Shown one piece after another: positions 32,217 through 40,517 of a stretch of 64,000 bases of DNA. A program made the position numbers and the translations under genes. Below the pieces are notes generated by a model, which searched no databases, was not told the origin of the DNA, and worked only from the letters and a program-made list of their open reading frames with translations. The stretch is from Haemophilus parainfluenzae (GTDB lineage: Bacteria > Pseudomonadota > Gammaproteobacteria > Enterobacterales > Pasteurellaceae): the NCBI RefSeq assembly GCF_900450995.1, contig NZ_UGHY01000002.1, positions 1,545,001-1,609,000 on the forward strand, written 5' to 3'. Position 1 is the stretch's first letter, and each line of letters begins with the position of its first letter.

Positions 32217-32369
32217 ATGAAACTGTTAAACAGACTAATGAGTTACCTACTCAGAAAACAAGGTTACAAAGTGATTGACCCTATCACCCAAATTGATTTA
32301 TCCACGCCAGCGTTTATGCGTGATCCGAATGCGGTGGCTCGGTTGAAAGAGAAAGGATTTTTACAATGA
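32217..32369 (+). CDS. Small early protein, 50 residues
   Basis: MKLLNRLMSYLLRKQGYKVI onward, preceded by AGGAG six to seven bases upstream. The TGA overlaps the ATG of the next gene (ATGA), so it is a translated part of the early operon. The first 20 residues form a basic amphipathic helix. Function unknown. Confidence 0.65.
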   Translation: MKLLNRLMSYLLRKQGYKVIDPITQIDLSTPAFMRDPNAVARLKEKGFLQ

Positions 32370-32662
32370 AAAAAATTAACGGTACGCAGCGTGCGTTGCG
32401 GATTTTAAAAGCCCTGAAAGGGCGAACGTTGGACGGCTTAAGCAATAAGGATTTGTGCGAAGCGATTGATGAAACACCGGTGAATATCACGCGAGCCACG
32501 GCGATTTTAGAAAGCGAAGGCTTTTTGCGCAAGTTGCCGACTGGCAACTGGACGCTCAGTTTTGCCCTGCTCAACCTTGCGGTGTGTTATGAGCAGGATA
32601 TGCAGGCAGTGAATGAACGGTTTAATGAAGTACGCCATCGAGTGATGACAGGTGGTTTTTAA
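32366..32662 (+). CDS. Winged-helix early regulator (IclR-like N-terminal domain)
   Basis: 98 residues with the IclR-type DNA-binding fold only: TQRALRILKALKGRTLDGLSNKDLCEAIDETPVNITRATAILESEGFLRK. There is no effector domain, so it probably acts as a small phage repressor or antirepressor. It starts inside the stop of the previous gene. Confidence 0.78.
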   Translation: MKKINGTQRALRILKALKGRTLDGLSNKDLCEAIDETPVNITRATAILESEGFLRKLPTGNWTLSFALLNLAVCYEQDMQAVNERFNEVRHRVMTGGF

Positions 32663-32672
32663 GGAGTGAACA

Positions 32673-33650
32673 ATGACAGATTTAAGATTAAGTGAACAGC
32701 AAGATGCGGTGGCGTTAGCCGCAAAAGCAATGACCCAAGATATTGTAGAAGCCCACGAAGCTATGGGTATGGTTAGAGCGTTTGGCTTTGTAAACAAACT
32801 GCTGACCGTCGGCACTCTTAAAGTTATGAGAGAAGTTAAAGAAGCCAAGAAATACAAAGGGTTAGTAACCTACATTGACGGAGAACTGACGACGGTCGGC
32901 AGTTGGGAAGAGTTTTGTAAGGCTTGCGGATTAACTAGACAAAAAGTTGATGAAGATTTGCAAAACCTTTCTAAATTCGGAGAAGAATTTTTAGAAACCA
33001 GCCAACGCCTCGGCTTAGGCTACCGCGAAATGCGAAAACTTCGCCAGTTACCCGAAGAAGCCCGAGCGGAAATTGTGGACGCGGATTATTCTGCAACAAC
33101 GGATAAAGAAGAGCTGATTGAGAAAATCGAAGATTTAACCGCCCAGCACGCAAAAGAGAAAGAAGCCTTGCAAGCTCAACTCAAACGCAAGTCGGACGAT
33201 TATGAAGCACAGGCGAAAGTGCTTGCCACTAAAAATGAGCGCATCAACCACTTAGATTTGGAGCTGGCGAAGAAAACCAAAGCGATTGAAACCCAAACAC
33301 CCGACCAACGTGGCGGTGCGTTACGCGAAGTGGCAGCGGAGATTAGCTATAAAGCGGAAGCGGTGCTGCGCGGACAAGTGTTCCAAGCCTTTGAAGCCTT
33401 AACCGCCCACACCGAAAGCACAGGCATTGACCATAAGCAGTTTATGAGTGGCGTGCTGGCGGAGTATCAGTTGATTTTGTCGGAGTTGAAAGAACGCTTT
33501 GGACTAGACGACACGCCAAGCGGTGAAGCCTTGCCGGAATGGGCGCGAGAAGATTATCAGCCTGACGGCAAGTTAGATGAAAGTGAAAGTAGTATTTTGG
33601 ACGAGATTGAGAAAGATGCACTCATTCAAGATGCAGAAGTGGTGGGTTAA
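32673..33650 (+). CDS. Early coiled-coil protein preceding the transposase
   Basis: 325 residues. The N-terminal 120 residues resemble the DUF3102-like regulators of Mu-type early operons (TVGSWEEFCKACGLTRQKVDEDLQNL, helix-turn-helix). Then follows a coiled coil (about 140-220) and an acidic C-terminus. It may bind DNA during transposition. It ends ten bases before tnpA. Confidence 0.65.
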   Translation: MTDLRLSEQQDAVALAAKAMTQDIVEAHEAMGMVRAFGFVNKLLTVGTLKVMREVKEAKKYKGLVTYIDGELTTVGSWEEFCKACGLTRQKVDEDLQNLSKFGEEFLETSQRLGLGYREMRKLRQLPEEARAEIVDADYSATTDKEELIEKIEDLTAQHAKEKEALQAQLKRKSDDYEAQAKVLATKNERINHLDLELAKKTKAIETQTPDQRGGALREVAAEISYKAEAVLRGQVFQAFEALTAHTESTGIDHKQFMSGVLAEYQLILSELKERFGLDDTPSGEALPEWAREDYQPDGKLDESESSILDEIEKDALIQDAEVVG

Positions 33651-33659
33651 GGAAATGCA

Positions 33660-35480
33660 ATGGCAATACTACCGAGCGTTCTCGCCCAATATGCCGACCG
33701 TGTGGAGAAAGCAGGCTTTGGCGAGAAGGAAAAAATTATTGAAGAAGGGTGCAACAAAACAGGCTTAAGCCGTGCCACTTTTCTTCGGCAGATTAAACCG
33801 TTTCGACCGGCAAGCGGTCGCAAAGTGCGGTCGGATAAAGGGAAGCATCAAATGGAAAGCAATGAGCTGAAATTGATTAGTGCGGCGTGGTTACACCTAC
33901 GGCGCAAAAACGGCAAAACGATGGCAACCTTGGAGCGGATTTTGGATATTTTGCGCGCCAATAACAAAGTGAAAGCGGAGTTTGTGGACAATCAAACCGG
34001 CGAAGTTCGCCCTTATTCGGCAAGTTCAGTGGAACGTGCATTACGCAATGCCAATTTGCACCCTGACCAGCTGTTACGCCCTGCCCCTGTAGTGCAGTTG
34101 CAAAGCCGACACCCGAACCACGTTTGGCAAATCGACCCGTCTTTGTGTGTGTTGTATTACCTGAAAGAAACCGGCAAAGGCAATGGGTTGTGCGTAATGG
34201 AAGCGGAGCAATTCTACAAAAACAAGCCGGCGAATGTGGCGAAAGTAGAACCACAACGAGTGTGGCGGTATGTAATTACCGACCACGCCAGCGGGGTGAT
34301 TTATGTGGAATATGTGTATGGCGGTGAAACGGCGGAGAACATTTCGGAAACCTTTATCAACGCCATTCAGAAGAAAGATAACCCTGCCGAGCCGTTTTTC
34401 GGTGTGCCGAAAATTTTGATGTTCGACCGCGGTTCTGCCAATACATCGCAAATGTTTACGCACTTGCTGAACCAGTTAGATGTGAAAATTGAAGTGCCGA
34501 AAGCCCACAACGCCCGAGCCAAAGGGCAAGTGGAAAAAGGCAACGATATTGTGGAACGGCAATTTGAAAGTGGGCTGCGATTTATGAATGTGAGTGGTTT
34601 GGCAGAGTTGAACCAGCTTGCCCACCAATGGATGCGGTATTTCAACGGAAAAGCCATTCACAGCCGACACGGTATGACACGCTACGGTGCGTGGCGAAAA
34701 ATCCACGCTAATGACTTGTTATATCCGCCAAGCCGTGAAATTTGCCAAGAGCTGATGATTACCGCACTCACGGAGCGATTGGTGACGGATAAGCTGGAAA
34801 TCGGCTTTGAAAACCGAAGATACGATGTGCGTGATGTGCCTGATGTAAAAATCGGCGAGAAAATCACGGTGGGCAAAAATCCGTACCGCCCTGAATGTGT
34901 GCAGGTGCAGTGTTTTGAGCAGATTTTTGCCGATGACGGCACAATGAGCCTGAAACCTTACTGGGTGGTGCTTGAACCAGTAGAAATCAACGATCTGGGC
35001 TTCCGCGTGGATGCGGCGATGATTGGCGAAGAGTACAAAGCCCACCGTAAAACGGTGTTTGAAACCCACAAGGAACAGGCGGAGCAACTGGCTTATGGTG
35101 TAGAAACCGAAGACGAGTTGAAGCGTGCGAAGAAAGCCAATGCCCCGTTATTCAACGGCGAAATCAACCCTTACAAACACATTGAAGAAAGCAAGCTGAC
35201 GTGGTTTTTACCGAAAAAAGGACAAGAACACGAACTCACTACCAACGCCCGACGGGTGGAGCAAAAGCCGATGTCGGCGGTGGAATTTGCCAAAAACGGC
35301 AAGGCACGCTGGGGCGAGTTGTGGAATGGCGAGTGCTATCAATGGGTGAACGGCAAATATCCGCAAGGTGTGCCACAGGTGGAAGTCGAACGGTTGCTGG
35401 GGCTGGGGTTTGATGAGTTTAAGGCGGAGTTTGTTGCACCAGAGCCAACAAAATCACATTTGAAGTTGCTCGCAGCTTAA
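33660..35480 (+). CDS. tnpA: Transposase TnpA (DDE integrase, BcepMu type)
   Basis: 606 residues. An N-terminal helix-turn-helix region (CNKTGLSRATFLRQI) is followed by an rve-type core with Asp159 (WQIDPSL), Asp256 (ILMFDRGSANTS) and Glu292 (GQVEKGND). That is a D,D-35-E triad. The C-terminal part resembles the Mu transposase beta-barrel (YDVRDVPDVKIGEKITV). It cuts and joins phage ends to target DNA. The catalytic residues are intact, but its activator TnpB is interrupted. SD is weak (AAGGAA). Confidence 0.93.
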   Translation: MAILPSVLAQYADRVEKAGFGEKEKIIEEGCNKTGLSRATFLRQIKPFRPASGRKVRSDKGKHQMESNELKLISAAWLHLRRKNGKTMATLERILDILRANNKVKAEFVDNQTGEVRPYSASSVERALRNANLHPDQLLRPAPVVQLQSRHPNHVWQIDPSLCVLYYLKETGKGNGLCVMEAEQFYKNKPANVAKVEPQRVWRYVITDHASGVIYVEYVYGGETAENISETFINAIQKKDNPAEPFFGVPKILMFDRGSANTSQMFTHLLNQLDVKIEVPKAHNARAKGQVEKGNDIVERQFESGLRFMNVSGLAELNQLAHQWMRYFNGKAIHSRHGMTRYGAWRKIHANDLLYPPSREICQELMITALTERLVTDKLEIGFENRRYDVRDVPDVKIGEKITVGKNPYRPECVQVQCFEQIFADDGTMSLKPYWVVLEPVEINDLGFRVDAAMIGEEYKAHRKTVFETHKEQAEQLAYGVETEDELKRAKKANAPLFNGEINPYKHIEESKLTWFLPKKGQEHELTTNARRVEQKPMSAVEFAKNGKARWGELWNGECYQWVNGKYPQGVPQVEVERLLGLGFDEFKAEFVAPEPTKSHLKLLAA

Positions 35481-35498
35481 TGATGAACGGAGCATTTT

Positions 35499-36671
35499 AT
35501 GCTGAAACTAAAACAGGTGCTGATTGATAAGGGCGTGAGCCTGCGACAGTTGGCACAGATGATGAACGTGTCGCCTGCGACCATTTCCCAGTTGATTAAC
35601 CACGATCAGCGGGTGAGGGATTGGGCGGCATTTGAGAAGAATTTAATAGCGGCTTTGCAAAAAATTGGGATAAACCAACCGCTTGCAACGCTATTAGAAA
35701 AGGAAGCGACAGGGGAAAGTTTGGCGACCGAGCCTGCCGCTTCCGCCCTTAAAACAACACAAGAGATTAAGGACGAGATTATGTTACTCGCAAAACAGGC
35801 TTTATTTCCAGCCACTAAGAAACATTTTTCATTACCGATTGACCCTTTTTCCGTCGATATTCGCTCGGCTGACGAAGTTTTCGCCACGTCTGACATTCGT
35901 TATGTGCGGGAGTAGCTCTATCAAACCGCCAAGCACGGCGGTTTTATGGCGGTGGTAGGCGAAAGCGGTGCAGGTAAATCTACGCTCAGACGAGATTTGA
36001 TTGACCGTATTCGCGCCGAAAACGCCCCGATTGCGGTGATTGAGCCTTACATCATCGCAATGGAAGACAACGACATCAAGGGCAAAACGCTCAAAGCGGC
36101 ACATATTGCCGAAGCGATTATTTCCACCCTTGCCCCATTGCAAAGCGTGAAGCGTTCGCCTGAAGCACGCTTCCGCCAGTTGCACCAAGTGTTGAAAGAA
36201 AGCTGTAAATCGGGTTATTCCAACGTGCTGATTATTGAAGAAGCCCACTCGTTGCCCATTCCCACACTCAAACACTTGAAACGCTTTTTTGAGTTGGAAG
36301 ACGGTTTTAAAAAGCTGATTTCGATTGTGTTAATTGGTCAGCCTGAATTGAAGTTGAAGCTGTCGGAACGCAACACGGAAGTCCGCGAAGTGGTGCAACG
36401 CTGTGAAGTGGTGGAACTCGCCCCGCTTGATGCAGAGTTGGAAAACTATGTGGCATTCCGCTTGGCAAAAGTGGGCAAAAAACTGAGCGATATTTTTGAA
36501 GAAGACGCGTTTTTGGCGGTTCGACAACGCTTAACGGCGGTGGGACGAAATAAAACCACGACCAGTTTGTTGTATCCATTGGCAGTCAATAATTTGCTCA
36601 CAGCAGCGATGAACTTAGCGGAAAGTTTGGGCGTACCGAAAGTGAATGGCGATGTGGTGATGCAGGTTTAG
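35499..36671 (+). pseudogene. tnpB: Transposition ATPase TnpB (ExeA/MuB-like) with an in-frame amber codon
   Basis: An N-terminal helix-turn-helix (GVSLRQLAQMMNVSPATISQL), as in BcepMu-type TnpB, is followed by an AAA ATPase with Walker A GESGAGKST and Walker B VLIIEEAH. The frame is open from 35499 to 36671 (390 codons) except for TAG at 35913-35915. The stop separates DIRYVRE from LYQTAKHGGFMAVVGES. Reinitiation at the ATG at 35946 would give the ATPase domain alone, but no good ribosome site precedes it. Probably inactivated; suppression or sequencing error is possible. Confidence 0.88.
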
Positions 36672-36679
36672 GGGGCGAG

Positions 36680-36883
36680 ATGAAGAAAACGATCTTGATT
36701 TTGACCGCACTTTTGTTGGTTGGGTGTGATGACGGAATGATACAAAAGCAAACGTGGGCTTATGCCGAGCTTTGTATCAGCGGTGTGGTTTATCTCCGCT
36801 CACCCAATGGTAGCTTAACCCCAAAAATTAACGCAGATTTTTATCCTTACACTTGCACAAAAGGAGTAACAAATAATGGCTAA
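36680..36883 (+). CDS. Small early lipoprotein
   Basis: 67 residues with signal peptide MKKTILILTALLLVGC and a LVGC lipobox. The mature part has three further cysteines. Surface-exposed or periplasmic lipoproteins in early phage operons are candidates for blocking superinfecting phage. Function unknown. It overlaps the Gam start by eight bases. Confidence 0.7.
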   Translation: MKKTILILTALLLVGCDDGMIQKQTWAYAELCISGVVYLRSPNGSLTPKINADFYPYTCTKGVTNNG

Positions 36884-37397
36884 ACGAGCAACAAGAGTAA
36901 AAAGCGAAGTTCAAGAAATCGCCCTGCAAACCCAAGATGAAGTGGCGTTGGCGATTAAGCAGAGCGGCGATTTGGAACGTGAGCAGGTGCGATTGGTTTC
37001 CCTGCAAGCGGATGAGAAAGCGGCGGTTGATGAAAAATACACGGCTCAACTGACCGCACTTAAGGAACAGGTGAAGCCGTTACAAAAAGCAGTTCAGGCG
37101 TATTGTGAAAGTCGCCGTTTGGAACTGACCAACGGTGGCAAGCAGAAGACGGCGTACTTTACCACAGGCGAAGTACAATGGCGTGCCAAACCGCCGAAGG
37201 TGGGGATTAGTTCGATGGCGAAAGTGATTGAAAATATCAAGAACTTGGGGCTGTTTCAGTTCTTACGCGTGAAAGAAGAAGTGAACAAAGAAGCCTTGCT
37301 TGCTGACCCGAATAACGCCAAGGCGATTGCAGGTGTGAGTATTCGGGAAAATGAAGAAGAATTTGTCATCAAACCGAATGATGAGGAGGTGCGCTAA
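36876..37397 (+). CDS. gam: Host-nuclease inhibitor Gam (Mu Gam family)
   Basis: 173 residues. The N-terminal coiled coil plus KQKTAYFTTGEVQWRAKPPKVGISS and the LGLFQFLRVKEEVNKEALLADP part are typical of Mu Gam. It binds the ends of linear DNA like Ku and protects them from exonuclease. It overlaps the next gene by one base. Confidence 0.94.
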   Translation: MAKRATRVKSEVQEIALQTQDEVALAIKQSGDLEREQVRLVSLQADEKAAVDEKYTAQLTALKEQVKPLQKAVQAYCESRRLELTNGGKQKTAYFTTGEVQWRAKPPKVGISSMAKVIENIKNLGLFQFLRVKEEVNKEALLADPNNAKAIAGVSIRENEEEFVIKPNDEEVR

Positions 37398-37618
37398 TGG
37401 GGCGAAGACCGAAAATCGACCGCTATGTTCTAGAAGAAGCCTATCGCGAAGCAACGGAAACCGCAGCAGCAATGGAACGTTCGGGCAATTATGCCCGAGC
37501 TAGTGAATTGTGGGGAGAAGCAGCAAAACAAGCGGTAACACTCAAACAACGTGAGTGGTGCAACACACGCAAAACCTACTGTAAAACATGGCAAGGTAAA
37601 CGGGAGAAAAGACAATGA
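37397..37618 (+). CDS. ANR/PerC-family small regulator
   Basis: 73 residues. The pattern AAAMERSGNYARASELWGEAAKQ followed by REWCNTRKTYC is the A-N-R/PerC signature (A..AE..GNY..A..LW...W...R..YC). Known members repress AraC-type virulence regulators or alter H-NS. In a phage early operon it may change host transcription. It overlaps both neighbours. Confidence 0.78.
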   Translation: MGRRPKIDRYVLEEAYREATETAAAMERSGNYARASELWGEAAKQAVTLKQREWCNTRKTYCKTWQGKREKRQ

Positions 37619-37773
37619 TTTCCACACTAGATGCCTTAAAAATGCAACTTCGCCAAGCGATTATTCAGCTGGAACAGGCTGAAAAATCACTAGATAAAGA
37701 AGAAATGATGCACGCCAGTATTTATGTGCAGAATGCGAAGGGGATTTTGATGAAAATGGGGGTAAGACTGTGA
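37615..37773 (+). CDS. Small early helical protein, 52 residues
   Basis: MISTLDALKMQLRQAIIQLE onward; ATG and TGA overlap both neighbours by four bases, so it is part of a tightly packed operon. One amphipathic helix pair. Function unknown. Confidence 0.65.
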   Translation: MISTLDALKMQLRQAIIQLEQAEKSLDKEEMMHASIYVQNAKGILMKMGVRL

Positions 37774-38177
37774 CAAACCATTATATCTCTATCATCAACA
37801 TTGAACTTGAACCAACAAAAGACGATTTAACGTTCAAAATAGGTATTAACTATAAACCCAAACCACCGAATGCAGTAAGCAATATTGTGACTGATTTAAT
37901 GGCTACAATGCCAGTCATTCTAACAAAAACATGGAATGATATGATTAAGTTAGCTCCCGAAATTGAAAATGGTTTTATGGCTACGCTTCACTTTGATTTC
38001 TTTCGAGATGAAGATGGGGATTGGGCAACTAATGGGCATATCGATAAAAAAGAAGGCATTGATCCATTATTGATGGGATTAGCAAAAATGATTTTTACTG
38101 ATGATCCTGTTATTCAAAAAATACTGGAAACAAATGAAGAACCTAAATATGTTCAACACTTTGATCCAACTTGCTAA
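37770..38177 (+). CDS. Early protein of unknown function, 135 residues
   Basis: GTG start inside the previous stop codon. MTNHYISIINIELEPTKDDL, an acidic protein with no membrane segment; LHFDFFRDEDGDWATNGHID could bind a metal. More AT-rich than its neighbours, so possibly a recent arrival. A hairpin terminator follows. Confidence 0.6.
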   Translation: MTNHYISIINIELEPTKDDLTFKIGINYKPKPPNAVSNIVTDLMATMPVILTKTWNDMIKLAPEIENGFMATLHFDFFRDEDGDWATNGHIDKKEGIDPLLMGLAKMIFTDDPVIQKILETNEEPKYVQHFDPTC

Positions 38178-38179
38178 CT

Positions 38180-38201
38180 AAACCGCCTTCGGGCGGTTTT
38201 C
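38180..38201 (+). terminator. Terminator or attenuator in the early operon
   Basis: AACCGCC-TTCG-GGCGGTTTT, a GC-rich stem with a stable TTCG loop and short T run between two early genes. It would reduce expression of GemA and Mor. Confidence 0.75.
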
Positions 38202-38221
38202 TTGTATTAGGAGAACCGAAA

Positions 38222-38701
38222 ATGAAAGTGAAATGTAGTGCGTGTGGAGCGTTGCATTCGTTGGACGCGTTGATTGCCAACAAAGCAGCAAGTGATGCCT
38301 TAAATGCGGCATTGTTGGTGAGTGGTGAGTTAGGCGAAGCCTTAATTCGTTATTTGGGGCTGTTTCGTCCTGCGAAAAGTTCGCTCACGTTCGACCGTGT
38401 GGCAACCTTGCTGGGCGAACTCACACCGATGATACAGGCTAAGATTATCAAACGTGATGGGCGTGAGTTTCCTGCACCGCCTGAGGCGTGGATTTATGCC
38501 ATTAACCAAATGATGGCGAACCGTGTCAATTTTACCCTGCCGATGAAGTCACACGGTTATTTGTTGGAAATTATTGCAGGCTACAAGCCTATCGGCACAG
38601 CGGTGGCTGTGCAAAATCCTGAGCAAAATCGACCGCTTGCAAGCAATAAAATGAACGCAATTAAAGGAGCGTTGGAATGGGGCAAAACAATCAATGGCTA
38701 A
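38222..38701 (+). CDS. Zinc-finger-like early protein
   Basis: 159 residues from the ATG at 38222 (GGAG nine to ten bases upstream). It begins MKVKCSACGALHSLDALIAN, a single CxxC knuckle, then helices with PAPPEAWIYAINQMMANRVNFTLPMKSHGYLLEIIAG. Similar proteins occur in Haemophilus prophages before gp16. Possibly a replication or transposition accessory factor. Confidence 0.65.
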   Translation: MKVKCSACGALHSLDALIANKAASDALNAALLVSGELGEALIRYLGLFRPAKSSLTFDRVATLLGELTPMIQAKIIKRDGREFPAPPEAWIYAINQMMANRVNFTLPMKSHGYLLEIIAGYKPIGTAVAVQNPEQNRPLASNKMNAIKGALEWGKTING

Positions 38702-39051
38702 AACCTGTGCTAGCTCAAGGCGTGGCAATGTTATTGCTGTTACGCCTAAAAAATTCGCCAACGGAAGATGTGATACAGCCAACACTGGAGGCGTGGTATC
38801 GGGTGATCACTTATAAAAAGTCGTGGGATATGGAGTTGGATAAGGTGCGGTTTGAGACGGCATTTATGACACTTGGGCAGACTTGTGATTGGTTCCCCAC
38901 ACCAAAACAACTGCTAGAAGCCTTGCCACAGCGTGAATATCCTGAGCTTCCGCCACCACCGCCAAAAAGTGTAGAAGAAATGGCACTGGAAAAGGCACAA
39001 GCGGAAAGTAATTTACAAAGATTGAAAGCAATTTTAAGGGGTAAACGATGA
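38677..39051 (+). CDS. Early protein with Pro-rich linker
   Basis: 124 residues: a compact helical domain (AWYRVITYKKSWDMELDKVRFETAFMTLGQTCDWFPTPKQLLEAL) typical of phage replication-loader-like small proteins, PELPPPPPKS, then a coiled coil. It overlaps both neighbours. Assignment is weak. Confidence 0.6.
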   Translation: MGQNNQWLKPVLAQGVAMLLLLRLKNSPTEDVIQPTLEAWYRVITYKKSWDMELDKVRFETAFMTLGQTCDWFPTPKQLLEALPQREYPELPPPPPKSVEEMALEKAQAESNLQRLKAILRGKR

Positions 39052-39434
39052 GAAAACGATTATTGCAGCTGGTGCATATTGGGAAAAGTCAGTTGGGAAT
39101 GGACGATGAGACGTATCGAAGTCTATTATCTCAACAATTCTACCAAAATTCTGCGAAAAATATAAGCTATTCAGAGCTAGTGAAACTGGTCAAAATACTG
39201 CAACAAAAAGGTGCAAAAATTCGCTTACCGCATGATGTTTCACAGCTTTCTGCCGTTCAGCGGAAATTGTGGGCGGTTTGGAAGGCTACAGCCTATGAAA
39301 GTACGTCTGCAGCATTGAATGCGTTTGTTGCTCGATATTATGCGGACGTTGCAGACTGGCGTGAGCTGGATAGTGAGCAAACGACATCTATTATTGAGCA
39401 GTTAAAACAGTGGAAAAAACTAGTAGGTAAATGA
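39048..39434 (+). CDS. gemA: GemA protein (Mu gp16, DUF1018)
   Basis: 128 residues matching Mu gp16/GemA: LLQLVHIGKSQLGMDDETYRSLL, then KIRLPHDVSQLSAVQRKLWAVWK. GemA modulates host gene expression and DNA topology in Mu. ATGA overlap with the previous gene. Confidence 0.9.
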   Translation: MRKRLLQLVHIGKSQLGMDDETYRSLLSQQFYQNSAKNISYSELVKLVKILQQKGAKIRLPHDVSQLSAVQRKLWAVWKATAYESTSAALNAFVARYYADVADWRELDSEQTTSIIEQLKQWKKLVGK

Positions 39435-39811
39435 TGAATGAAGCCAGATTTGACAATAATGACTTTCAAACCAAAGCCCCTGATTTATTGGCAGATTTGG
39501 CGAAATATACGGTAATGGCGGTGCGTGAATATTACCCTGAAATAGACGCGGAAACCGCGGAAAATATCGGCATGATTGTAGCATTGAAGACGGGCTACAA
39601 CTGGGGCGGTTTGAATGTGTATGTGCCGAAATCAATGTCGCTTTTCGCCTGTGAACGTGAAAAGCAAATTTTCAACGAGTTCACGGGCAATAATCACGCC
39701 TACCTTGCTAAGAAGTATGGTTTATCTTTGCAATGGATCTACAAAATCGTCAAACGCGTGCAGAAAGAAGAAATTGCCAAACGGCAGTTTGATATGTTCG
39801 CTCAATCCTAA
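39431..39811 (+). CDS. mor: Mor-type transcription activator
   Basis: 126 residues of the Mor/C family: MIVALKTGYNWGGLNVYVPKS, FTGNNHAYLAKKYGLSLQWIYKIVKRV (dimerisation beta-strand plus helix-turn-helix). It activates middle or late phage promoters by binding a dyad upstream of the -10. Here it is the last early gene and the obvious candidate to bind the four TTTAAA dyads of the late region, since no separate C gene is visible. Confidence 0.92.
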   Translation: MMNEARFDNNDFQTKAPDLLADLAKYTVMAVREYYPEIDAETAENIGMIVALKTGYNWGGLNVYVPKSMSLFACEREKQIFNEFTGNNHAYLAKKYGLSLQWIYKIVKRVQKEEIAKRQFDMFAQS

Positions 39812-39816
39812 AAAAC

Positions 39817-39853
39817 AAACCCAGTGACCGTAAAAAGTCGCTGGGTTTTCTTT
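39817..39853 (+). terminator. Terminator of the early operon
   Basis: AAACCCAGTGAC pairs with GTCGCTGGGTTT and is followed by TTCTTTTTC. It stops early transcription before the prophage right end. Confidence 0.85.
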
Positions 39854-39918
39854 TTCTCTATGTGTAACTCTATTTCATTTCGCCTTTTTCATTTCTTCCC
39901 ACTTCATCCAAATTTTTC

Positions 39919-39963
39919 CCATTTATGTTGGATTATTTTTAGTAGTTATGTTGGATGGGTTTA
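39919..39963 (-). repeat. Prophage right end with two transposase-site-like repeats
   Basis: Read inward, ATCCAACATAA occurs twice, once in the terminal 21 bases and again about 20 bases further in. Only the first is matched at the other end. This is the pattern of multiple transposase binding sites. Confidence 0.6.
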
Positions 39964-39969
39964 CCAATT
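39964..39969. repeat. Target-site duplication, right copy (CCAATT)
   Basis: Second copy of CCAATT within the LV codons of cas5c; see the copy at 3718-3723. Confidence 0.8.
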
Positions 39970-40510
39970 CGGGTTTTCCGGTTTCTTCGGGATAGCCGAA
40001 ACTATGGAACATCAAGCCGAAATCCAAATTATCGATTTCATCGTAAAACCCTTCGCCTTCTCCGAAAGTGCACGGCTCGACATAGCCTTGGCAATCGCGC
40101 GTGCCGAGAAAAATATCCTGCCGCCCGCCGCGTTCCAACATTCTTCTGGCAATGGCGATATGTTTGCCGAAATTGCGATCGCCTGCCAATTCTTCCCAAT
40201 ACTCGTTCCATTCAAAATGGGCTTCTACTTGGTATTCCACGTCCTGCAAAAAGGTGTAAATCGCCAAAGTGTTGCCACCGTTCCAATCCAGCGGCTTGGT
40301 GGATTTGCTTTGGGTGCGAATGGGCTTCATTACGCGGATGCGATCGATGCACCAAATCAACGTGGGTTTCCAATAGATGCTTTTGACAATGCCTTTAATA
40401 GCTTCGTATGTCGGCACTTGGTAGCTGAATTTTTCGCCGCCGATTTTGGTAACAGGGTCGGTAAACAAGGCTTGCCGCCCCCATACGCGGAAACTGATTT
40501 TGCTGTCCAT
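39964..40510 (-). pseudogene. cas5c: 5' fragment of cas5c (Cas5c/Cas5d, crRNA-processing), disrupted
   Basis: Cas5c cuts the pre-crRNA in type I-C, where Cas6 is missing, and caps the 5' handle. The first 182 residues are intact: FRVWGRQALFTDPVTKIGGEKFSYQVPTYEAIKGI and the FGYPEETGKPEL end. The frame then runs into prophage sequence and stops at 39923 after 12 foreign residues. The missing end is at 3542-3723. Loss of the beta-sheet closing the fold almost certainly abolishes activity. The gene follows cas3 by seven bases. Confidence 0.93.
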
Positions 40511-40517
40511 ATTGCTC

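Larger units (their letters stand above)
3724..39963. mobile_element. BcepMu-type transposable prophage inserted in cas5c
   Basis: The 36,240-bp element has matching ends: inward from the left TAAAACCGCGCAATATAACTA without its last base, and from the right TAAACCCATCCAACATAACT, sharing about 15 of 21 positions. It carries a DDE transposase with its ATPase partner, Gam, GemA and Mor, a Mu-like head and a P2-like contractile tail. Early and late genes diverge from a central control region, as in BcepMu rather than Mu. It contains Haemophilus uptake sequences, so it has circulated in this family for some time. Lesions in tnpB and the terminase suggest it is defective. Confidence 0.93.

Noticed and set aside
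39923..40510. A complete short Cas5 protein of 195 residues
   Set aside because: The last 12 residues are encoded by the prophage end, and the true C-terminus lies at 3542-3723.
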